NCBI GenBank assembly: GCA_004554255.1
Contig: SFNC01000074.1
Span: 1 to 9,561, forward strand
Reading direction: 5' to 3'
Source: Bacteroidales bacterium
Lineage (GTDB): Bacteria > Bacteroidota > Bacteroidia > Bacteroidales > Muribaculaceae
Length of the DNA stretch: 9,561 nt
Positions 1 through 5,431 of this stretch are shown piece after piece (position 1 is the first letter of the stretch; every line of letters begins with the position of its first letter). Both the position numbers and the translations under genes were made by a program. The notes beneath the pieces are model-generated. The model was not told the origin of the DNA, did not search any database, and saw nothing but the letters and a program-made list of their open reading frames with translations.

Positions 1-61
1 CTATAGGGCACTCCTTTCAGGAATAGAATCTCCCCGCTCTCTCTCCCTTCTCCAATATTAA

Positions 62-283
62 AATTTTCTTTGCGCGAGTTCGACAGAACTCCTCCGCGTG
101 CTCCTCCCCCTCCTAAATTATTTCTCTGCGCGAGTTCGACAGAACTCCCTCCGCGTGCTTCGCGTGCTCTGCGCGAGTTTATAAAATCTGCGTGAGATAA
201 ACAAATCTGTGCGAGGCAAAAACCTACTCTGTGCGAGGCCAAAAAGCGACTCTGTGTGAGGCAGATATAGCCCTTTGCGTGAG
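62..283 (-). repeat. Composite repeat array R1, downstream of the HsdR-N-like gene
   Basis: This array fills the space after the 284-766 gene and, read on the minus strand, begins directly at that gene's stop codon. Nearest the gene are six 11-mers related to CTCTGCGCGAG (plus-strand view) at 273-283, 250-260, 227-237, 205-215, 186-196 and 167-177, that is, every 19-23 bp, separated by A-rich spacers. Beyond them are two hairpins, GAGTTC-GACA-GAACTC, at 132-147 and 76-91, with CCGCGTGCT-like boxes and the pyrimidine-rich stretch CTCCTCCCCCTCCTAAATTA between them. Positions 1-61 are pyrimidine-rich and related to the purine-rich tails of the other arrays when read on the minus strand. The tail of a gene entering from the left cannot be excluded: one plus frame stops at 24-26 and another at 59-61. 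No credible coding region is seen here. The structure is directly visible; the function is unknown. Confidence 0.8.
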
Positions 284-766
284 TTAAAGGGTGGCGATGT
301 GTTCCGGGGCGGGTATGCCGTCCAGCCATCGCACCTGCGGTTTTTCGCCGGGGGTGCCGTGGATGGCGAGGGCGTAGGTGTGTATGCCGTTGGAGACTAT
401 CAGCAACGGGGCGCCTATCACCAGGTTGTAGCGCGCGATCTGGTCGAAGACTTTTTGGGTGACGGCGATGTCCGGGGCTTTGTATTCCACGATGCCTATG
501 GGCTGCATGGCATCGTTGTAAATAAGTGTGTCGCAGCGTTTTAGCTGGCCGTTGATGCGTATGGATCGCTCGTTGGCAAGTCGGAAGGGCGAGTATCCGT
601 AGTGGCGCACCAGCATATTCACAAAGTGCTGGCGCACCCACTCCTCGGGGGTGAGCACTACCCACTTGTTGCGGATGCTGTCAAAGATCTGCGTGACGCC
701 GCCGGCATCGCGCAGGCGGGCGCCGTAGGCGGGCAGGGAGAGGGCCGGGAGGCGGTCTGTTGTCAT
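284..766 (-). CDS. Stand-alone HsdR-N-like PD-(D/E)XK nuclease domain protein
   Basis: This 160-residue protein resembles the N-terminal nuclease domain of type I restriction R subunits (HSDR_N_2-like). It lacks the helicase and translocase regions that make a true R subunit about 1000 residues long. The nuclease signature is intact: D79 in RCDTLIYN, E94-Y-K96 in GIVEYKAP, then the Q109-x3-Y113 motif (DQIARY) typical of type I R nucleases. A helix around EEWVRQHF (residues 41-48) precedes the core, as is usual in this family. No signal peptide or membrane segment is visible, so it should be cytoplasmic. No HsdM or HsdS gene lies nearby, so a classical restriction role is unlikely. The gene is divergent from holA across 79 bp; from memory, this pairing recurs in Bacteroidetes, which hints at a DNA-maintenance role, but that is inference. 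The ATG at 764-766 is the natural start and the stop is TAA at 284-286. Family confidence is high; the substrate is unknown. Confidence 0.87.
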   Translation of the reverse strand: MTTDRLPALSLPAYGARLRDAGGVTQIFDSIRNKWVVLTPEEWVRQHFVNMLVRHYGYSPFRLANERSIRINGQLKRCDTLIYNDAMQPIGIVEYKAPDIAVTQKVFDQIARYNLVIGAPLLIVSNGIHTYALAIHGTPGEKPQVRWLDGIPAPEHIATL

Positions 767-845
767 TTTTTATGCTGTTTGGTATGCTGTTCTGAAAATA
801 TTGCGTAAATTTACACAAAATTTCTGTAACCCGCTAAATTTTCCT

Positions 846-1889
846 ATGGCAGCATCATCTCTAACCTTCGAAACTCTGTGTGCCACCCTCAAAAAGGGCG
901 ATTATAAGCCTGTGTATATGCTTCACGGCGAGGAACGGTACTTTACCGACGCCGTGCTTGGCTGCTTCGAGAAAATCCTCACCGAGGAGGAGAAGGAATT
1001 CAACCAGTACACGCTGTATGGGCTGCAGACGCCGATGGAGGAGGTGATAGACATCTGCCGGCGGTTCCCGATGATGGCCGACCGCCAAGTGGTGCTGCTG
1101 AAGGATGCGCAGAATGTGCGCGCCGACCAGCTGGAGCGCCTGGCCAAATATGTGCTGAATCCGTCGCCGCAGACAATTCTGGTCATTGCTTTCCGCGGCG
1201 AGGCGGCAAAGGGCAGGGAGCTGCTGGCGGCACTGCGAAAGACGGATGCCGTGACTTTTGAGAGCAAGAAAATCCGCGAAGCGGATATGCCGGGGTATAT
1301 TACTGACTATCTGAACAAGAGAGGGCTGAATGTGCAGCCCAAGGCTGTGGAAATCCTTAACGGAAGCATCGGCGCGGACCTGAGCAAGCTGTTTAACGAG
1401 CTGGACAAGTTGGTGGGAATATTGGGTCAGGGCGCTACGGTGACGCCGGAGGCTGTGGAGCAGCACATTGGTGTTAGCAAGGACTATAATCCTTTTGAGC
1501 TAGTGGATGCCCTCGCCATGCACGACGGCGTAAAGGCCATGCGGATAGCGGGTTATTTCCGCTCCAATCCCAAGTCGGCGCCCATCCCGCTGGTGACGAC
1601 GTCAATTTTCGGGCTGTTCTCGGACCTGCTGGTGTTCCAGTCGGCTAAAGACCGCAGTGACAGCGCGTTATTGGGCGCATTGGGGCTGAAGTGGCCGTCG
1701 CAGCTGAAGCGCCTGCGCGAGGCGTCGCGACACTACAACGCCTGGCAGAGCATCGAAATTATCCGCGCCATAAGGCGCTTCGACGCTCAGACCAAGGGTA
1801 TAGCATCGCGCCGAGACAGCTACGACCTGCTGCAGGAGCTGGTGTTCCGCATCATCACTGCTCCGGGCACGCTGTTCCCTAAGTATTAA
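846..1889 (+). CDS. holA: DNA polymerase III subunit delta
   Basis: This is the delta subunit of the clamp-loader complex, which opens the sliding clamp and loads it on primed DNA. The product is 347 residues, matching the roughly 340-residue family norm. The N-terminal YKPVYMLHGEERYFTDAV region (residues 20-37) is the typical delta opening, with the G-E-E-x-Y/F signature in the degenerate AAA+ fold. Other family-like stretches are RRFPMMADRQVVLLKDAQ (residues 75-92), the central GADLSKLFNELDKL segment, and a C-terminal helical collar domain with an EIIRAIRRFDAQTKG region. The frame is open upstream to a TTG at 801, but the ATG at 846 gives the usual N-terminus and is preferred. The divergent 79-bp gap upstream has only a poor promoter match (TTTG at 778-781 and TAAATTTA at 806-813, with too long a spacer). 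Array R2 begins 14 bp after the stop. Confidence 0.95.
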   Translation: MAASSLTFETLCATLKKGDYKPVYMLHGEERYFTDAVLGCFEKILTEEEKEFNQYTLYGLQTPMEEVIDICRRFPMMADRQVVLLKDAQNVRADQLERLAKYVLNPSPQTILVIAFRGEAAKGRELLAALRKTDAVTFESKKIREADMPGYITDYLNKRGLNVQPKAVEILNGSIGADLSKLFNELDKLVGILGQGATVTPEAVEQHIGVSKDYNPFELVDALAMHDGVKAMRIAGYFRSNPKSAPIPLVTTSIFGLFSDLLVFQSAKDRSDSALLGALGLKWPSQLKRLREASRHYNAWQSIEIIRAIRRFDAQTKGIASRRDSYDLLQELVFRIITAPGTLFPKY

Positions 1890-1903
1890 TCGCGCTTATT
1901 TGC

Positions 1904-2150
1904 CTCGCGCAGAGGATTATATCTCACGCCGAGTTATTATTTCGCGCGGAATTTTAATCTCGCGCAGAGTACGCCGAGCTCGCGGAGGGAGTTCTGTAGA
2001 ACTCTCGCGGAGAAATTTTTGGCTCACGCCGAGTTTTTTTAATCTCGCGCGGAATTTTAATCTCGCGCAGAGTACGCCGAGTGCGCGGAGGAGTTCTGTA
2101 GAACTCAACGCAGAGGAAATAATTTGGAGAGAGGGAGGAGGGCGCGGAGA
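1904..2150 (+). repeat. Composite repeat array R2, downstream of holA
   Basis: The array runs in the same direction as holA and starts 14 bp after its stop. Phased 11-mers come first: CTCGCGCAGAG at 1904-1914, CTCACGCCGAG at 1923-1933, a degenerate copy near 1941, and CTCGCGCAGAG at 1959-1969, spaced 18-19 bp. A composite module follows: TACGCCGAG, CTCGCGGAGG, then the hairpin GAGTTC-TGTA-GAACTC at 1989-2004. After CTCACGCCGAG and a run of seven T (2034-2040), the module is repeated with a second identical hairpin at 2091-2106. The array ends with GCAGAGGAAATAATTTGG and a purine-rich GAGGGAGGAGG tail. The composite module is essentially duplicated within the array, about 102 bp apart. No gene is supported here. 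Confidence 0.85.
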
Positions 2151-2172
2151 TTTTATTAGTGAGACGGCCGCC

Positions 2173-2274
2173 TTTAAATTTCTCTTTTAAATTGATCTTC
2201 TAAATCTCTCGTTTAAATTTTTCGTTTAAATCTTTTTTTAATCTCTCTTTTAAACCAATTCTCTAAACCTCTTT
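2173..2274. repeat. 13-bp AT-rich tandem repeat, about eight units
   Basis: Units of the form TTTAAATYTCTCT begin at 2173, 2186, 2199, 2212, 2225, then a shortened unit at 2238, then 2249 and 2262. Five consecutive starts are exactly 13 bp apart. The conserved part is the TTTAAA (or TCTAAA) core; the rest is pyrimidine. The tract continues into an irregular pyrimidine-rich stretch to about 2310 and an AATAATTAATTATT segment near 2311-2325. It sits between the plus-oriented array R2 and the minus-oriented array R3, at the point where holA and the C-S lyase gene converge. No coding region is seen. Confidence 0.75.
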
Positions 2275-2324
2275 TACCTCCTCCTCCTTTCTCCTCTCTA
2301 CTCTCTACTCAATAATTAATTATT

Positions 2325-2485
2325 TTCTCTGCGCGAGTTCGACAGAACTCCTCCGCGTGCTCGGCGTGCTCTGCGCGAGATTATAAAATCCGCGTGAACC
2401 AAAAATTTCTCTGCGCTGAGTTCTACAGAACTCCTCCGCGAGCTCGGCGTACTCTGCGCGAGATAAAAAATTCCTCAGCGTGAGG
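2325..2485 (-). repeat. Composite repeat array R3, downstream of the C-S lyase gene
   Basis: Read on the minus strand, this array begins 8 bp after the TGA stop of the C-S lyase gene (2493-2495). It starts with two 11-mers (plus-strand CTCAGCGTGAG at 2474-2484 and CTCTGCGCGAG at 2452-2462). A composite module then leads to the hairpin GAGTTC-TACA-GAACTC at 2418-2433, and a second module to the hairpin GAGTTC-GACA-GAACTC at 2335-2350. It finishes in an AATAATTAATTATT segment. The components and their order match R2, but the orientation is opposite. Positions 2425-2464 are a perfect 40-bp inverted match to 3850-3889 in R4. Confidence 0.85.
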
Positions 2486-3889
2486 CGAGTAATCAGAAGC
2501 GGGAGAGGAAGCGGCCGAGGCGTTCCAGGCCCTCGGTGAGGGTGGCGCGCGGGCAGGCGATGTTCAGGCGCAGGAAGTGCTCGCCGCCGTTGCCGTACAT
2601 GACGCCGGCGTTGAGCATAAGGCACTCTTCGTCAATGAGTTTCTGCGATAGTATGTCGGACGAGAGGCCTGTCGCGCTACAGTCTATCCACACCAGGTAG
2701 GTGCCCTGCAGGGGCAGGATGGGGAAGTCGGGGAGCTTCTCGGCGAAGAAGTCGCGGACGTATAAGTAGTTGTGGTACAGGTAGTCGCGCAATGCGTTTA
2801 GCCAATCGGCACCTTCGCGGTAGGCGGCGATGAGGGCGGCCACACCGAAGGGGTTGACGTCGCAGACCTCGTTGTCGTTGATGGCGCGGTCTATGCGTTG
2901 GCGGACGGCGGGGTCCACGGCCACGATGTTGGCAATCTGCAGTCCGGCGATGTTGAAAGCCTTTGACGGTGAGATACATACGGCGCTGTGGGCGGCGTAT
3001 TCGGCGCCGAGGGTGTTGTAAGGCGTGTAATCGTGGCCGGTGTACGTAAGCTCGCAGTGAATCTCGTCGGAGATGACAAAGACGCCGTTGTCGCGGCAGA
3101 TGTCGGCGATGCGCAGCAGCTCGTCGCGGGTCCATACGCGTCCCACTGGATTGTGGGGGTTGCAGAGCAGCAGCACCGAGGCGCGGGGGTCGGCGGCAGC
3201 GGCGGCAAGGGCTTCAAAGTCAATGGTGTAGCCGTCGGGGTGGAAGGTGAGGGGTACGTCGGCGACATCGCATTTGTTGTTGCGTATGGACGAGAAAAAG
3301 CAGTTGTAGACGGGCGAGAGGACTATCACCTTGTCACCGGGGGCGGTCATGGCCTTAATGATGGCCGAGATTGCGGGGACCACGCCGGAGGTGTAGATAA
3401 CGGAATCTGTGGCGATTTCCCAGCCGTGGCGCGAGATAAACCAGTCGCGGATGGCGGCGTAGTAGCTGTCGGGGACGAGGGTGTACCCGAACACGCCATG
3501 CTCCACGCGTCGGCGCAGCGAGTCCATGATGCAAGGTGCCGCCTTGAAGTCCATGTCAGCGACCCACATGGGGAGAATGTCTTTGTCGGGGCAGTCCCAC
3601 TTTACGCAACCGCTGCCGCGGCGGGGGATGATGGTGTCAAAATCGTACTTCATAACATTTATTATCTTATTTATTTATCTCAAGCTGAGGGAGTTTTGGA
3701 CTCGCGCAGAGGCTTTTTTTAATCTCGCGCAGATTTTATAATCTCGCACGGAGGGATTTTTTTAATCTCGCGCAGAGTACGCCGAGTTCGCGGAGGGAGT
3801 TCTGTGGAACTCACGCAGAGGAATTTTTGGCTCACGCCGAGTTTTTTTAATCTCGCGCAGAGTACGCCGAGCTCGCGGAGGAGTTCTGT
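2425..3889. repeat. Perfect 40-bp inverted repeat pair flanking the C-S lyase gene (arms 2425-2464 and 3850-3889)
   Basis: The left arm, 2425-2464, is the exact reverse complement of the right arm, 3850-3889. Each arm runs from the 11-mer CTCGCGCAGAG through TACGCCGAG and CTCGCGGAGG into the hairpin loop. Beyond it there is one mismatch (the fourth loop base) followed by a further shared GAACTC. The arms belong to arrays R3 and R4 and bracket the whole C-S lyase gene. Homologous recombination between them would invert the gene; whether this happens is not shown by the sequence. Confidence 0.85.
2493..3653 (-). CDS. patB: MalY/PatB-type PLP-dependent cysteine-S-conjugate / cystathionine beta-lyase
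   Basis: This 386-residue fold-type I aminotransferase-like enzyme belongs to the MalY/PatB group. Members cleave C-S bonds of cystathionine, cysteine or cysteine conjugates, releasing a thiol or sulfide, pyruvate and ammonia. Group features seen are LPMWVADMDF at residues 27-36, YTSGVVPAIS at 87-96, CNPHNPVGRVW at 164-174, SDEIHCEL at 195-202 (D196 pairs with the PLP ring nitrogen), the Schiff-base lysine K231 in SPSKAFNIAGLQ, and RLNIACPR at 362-369 (R362 binds the substrate carboxylate). No signal peptide is visible, so it should be cytoplasmic. Length and motifs are complete and the gene looks functional. The start is the ATG at 3651-3653, behind an AT-rich leader with no clear Shine-Dalgarno. 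It appears monocistronic and is bracketed by inverted repeat arrays R3 and R4. MalY-like regulators and plain aminotransferases share this fold, so the exact substrate is uncertain. Confidence 0.92.
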   Translation of the reverse strand: MKYDFDTIIPRRGSGCVKWDCPDKDILPMWVADMDFKAAPCIMDSLRRRVEHGVFGYTLVPDSYYAAIRDWFISRHGWEIATDSVIYTSGVVPAISAIIKAMTAPGDKVIVLSPVYNCFFSSIRNNKCDVADVPLTFHPDGYTIDFEALAAAAADPRASVLLLCNPHNPVGRVWTRDELLRIADICRDNGVFVISDEIHCELTYTGHDYTPYNTLGAEYAAHSAVCISPSKAFNIAGLQIANIVAVDPAVRQRIDRAINDNEVCDVNPFGVAALIAAYREGADWLNALRDYLYHNYLYVRDFFAEKLPDFPILPLQGTYLVWIDCSATGLSSDILSQKLIDEECLMLNAGVMYGNGGEHFLRLNIACPRATLTEGLERLGRFLSRF

Positions 3890-3996
3890 GGAACTCGCGC
3901 GGAGGAATAATTTGGAGAGGAGGAGAGCTCGCGGAGGGAGTTATGTGGAACTCGCGCGGAGGAATAATTTGGAGAGGAGGGGAGAGCGCGGAGGAG
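3686..3996 (+). repeat. Composite repeat array R4, between the C-S lyase and MATE genes
   Basis: This is the longest array. It opens with 11-mers at 3701-3711, 3724-3734, 3743-3753 and 3767-3777 (spacing 19-24 bp), with T7 runs at 3714-3720 and 3757-3763. Hairpins GAGTTC-TGTG-GAACTC follow at 3797-3812 and 3881-3896, separated by CTCACGCCGAG and another T7 run (3842-3848). A third hairpin at 3938-3953 has one broken stem base (GAGTTA). The end contains a direct duplication: 3891-3923 is repeated exactly at 3948-3980, a 57-bp offset. Unlike R1-R3, it does not run in the sense direction from a gene end: it starts beside the 5' end of the C-S lyase gene and its distal end abuts the 3' end of the MATE gene, which is on the other strand. 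The whole gap 3654-4006 holds no supported gene. Confidence 0.85.
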
Positions 3997-4006
3997 TTTT
4001 ATCAGA

Positions 4007-5431
4007 TTATCTTAGTTTTTCGGCCCGGTTCATCCAGGAGCCGGATTTAAGCCTGATAAGGAACATGGCGCCACGGCAGCAGAGCTCTATGCACATGGCA
4101 ATCCACACGCCGTGCAGTCCGTATATCGGGGCGAGAATGGCGGCGAGGGTGACGCGGATAACCCAGATGCTGCCGAGGTTCATGGTGCAGGGAACGACGG
4201 TGTCGCCGGCGCCGACGAAAACTCCGTAGGCGACTATGGCAGCGGCGAACATCGGCTCGGCGAGGGCTTCGGTGCGCAATGCCCTGACGCCCAGCTCGAG
4301 AATCTCGGCGTCGGGGGTCATGATGCCAATCATCAGTGGTGCAGCGATATACATGATTATGCCGGTGACGGTCATCACCGCCATACCGAGGCCCACGGTG
4401 GTGTAGGCGAATTTGCGGGCGAGGGCCTTGCGCCCGGCGCCCATACTCTGTCCGATAAGGGTTGTGGCGGCTTCTCCGATGCCGTATCCGGGCATGTAGC
4501 AGATGCCTTCGGCGGTGATGGCGAAGGCATTGGCGGCAATGGAGCATATCCCGAGGGGCGCGACTATGGCCGTGAGGGTTATCTGTGCTGCAGTGGACAC
4601 CACTCGCTCCACGCCCATCGGGAAGCCGATGGTGAATGCTTTGCGTATGCAGGCGAGGGTGGGGAGGAAGCGCCCGCGGGTGCCGGACAGGCGCAGCTCA
4701 CCGCCACGCCGGTACAGGTACCATATCATTATCGCCGCGGCCACAATCTCGGCCATGCCGGTGCCGATGGCGGCGCCGGCCACGCCTAATCCCGCGCCGG
4801 GGACGGTGATGCTCAGCCCAAGTATGTCTATCTCACGGGTGGGGAATATCAGAAAGAAGTTAAAGACAATGTCCAGCACACACATCAGCACGCCTACTAC
4901 GCCGGGAACAATCATGTTGCCGCTGCTGCGGAGCATGCCTCCGGCCAGGAAGCTGAACTGGAGCGCGGGGAGCGAGAGGACAAACAGTCGGAAGTATAGC
5001 GACGCGTTGTGGCAGATGGACTCGTCGCCGCCCAGCCAGTGTGGCAGCTCACCGCCTATCGCGAATCCGCCCAGCGACAGCAAGGCGCTGAAAATCAGGG
5101 TTGCTACAAACGACTGCCGCAGCACGGACCGCGCCGCCTCCTGTTTTCCGGCACCGATCAGATGTGCCACCTGCACGGAGAATCCCAACGCGGCGGCCGA
5201 GCACAGTCCGAAGAACAGCCATGTGGTTGTGGCGACAAGGCCGATAGACGCCGAAGCGTCGGCACCGAGCCGCCCCACCATGGATGCATCGATATACTCC
5301 ATGAATACCGCCGAAATCTGCGACAGTATGGACGGAATACTGAGCATGATGACCATGCGAAGGCGCTCGCGAGAGCCGATGTCGGCCTTCTCGCGTATCA
5401 CCGTGGAAAGGTTCTGCAGCCCCGGTCTCAT
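4007..5431 (-). CDS. MATE family multidrug/metabolite efflux transporter
   Basis: This 474-residue inner-membrane protein has twelve expected hydrophobic segments. MATE proteins export organic cations, drugs or metabolites in exchange for sodium ions or protons. The two MatE half-repeats are visible. The first (about residues 27-190) carries SIPSILSQ in TM1, YIDASMVGRLG at 46-56 and the cytoplasmic loop LIGAGKQEAAR at 91-101. The second (about 265-420) carries GFPMGVERV at 269-277 and the matching loop IGQSMGAGRKALARK at 326-340. Length is normal for the family. The start codon overlaps the upstream DUF3737 stop codon as ATGA (positions 5428-5431), which implies translational coupling and one operon. 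The stop is TAA at 4007-4009, immediately next to array R4. The substrate cannot be read from the sequence; the pairing with a beta-helix protein is the only contextual clue. Confidence 0.93.
   Translation of the reverse strand: MRPGLQNLSTVIREKADIGSRERLRMVIMLSIPSILSQISAVFMEYIDASMVGRLGADASASIGLVATTTWLFFGLCSAAALGFSVQVAHLIGAGKQEAARSVLRQSFVATLIFSALLSLGGFAIGGELPHWLGGDESICHNASLYFRLFVLSLPALQFSFLAGGMLRSSGNMIVPGVVGVLMCVLDIVFNFFLIFPTREIDILGLSITVPGAGLGVAGAAIGTGMAEIVAAAIMIWYLYRRGGELRLSGTRGRFLPTLACIRKAFTIGFPMGVERVVSTAAQITLTAIVAPLGICSIAANAFAITAEGICYMPGYGIGEAATTLIGQSMGAGRKALARKFAYTTVGLGMAVMTVTGIIMYIAAPLMIGIMTPDAEILELGVRALRTEALAEPMFAAAIVAYGVFVGAGDTVVPCTMNLGSIWVIRVTLAAILAPIYGLHGVWIAMCIELCCRGAMFLIRLKSGSWMNRAEKLR

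Noticed and set aside
1..61. C-terminal tail of a gene entering from the left edge
   Set aside because: Two plus frames end here (stops at 24-26 and 59-61), but too few codons remain to judge, and the stretch also resembles the pyrimidine-rich ends of the repeat arrays.
167..283. Possible CRISPR array (regular short repeats with changing spacers)
   Set aside because: The repeat is only 11 bp and degenerate, the spacers are 8-12 bp and A-rich, there is no leader or cas gene, and the same boxes occur in other arrangements in R2-R4.
805..814. GTAAATTTAC, a perfect 10-bp palindrome in the HsdR-N/holA divergent gap
   Set aside because: It is short and AT-rich, and expected by chance in DNA of this composition. 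There is no second copy and no adjacent regulator.
1900..2190. ORFs across R2 and R4 with similar translations (for example NFWLTPSFFNL and STPSxRRSSVEL)
   Set aside because: The similarity follows from the DNA repeat itself. The frames are interrupted, lack credible starts, and similar translations appear on both strands, so they are not genes.
2988..3722. 244-codon plus-strand ORF opposite the C-S lyase gene
   Set aside because: It is antisense to a gene with intact PLP motifs, and its Val/Gly/Asp-rich translation is typical of an opposite-strand shadow.
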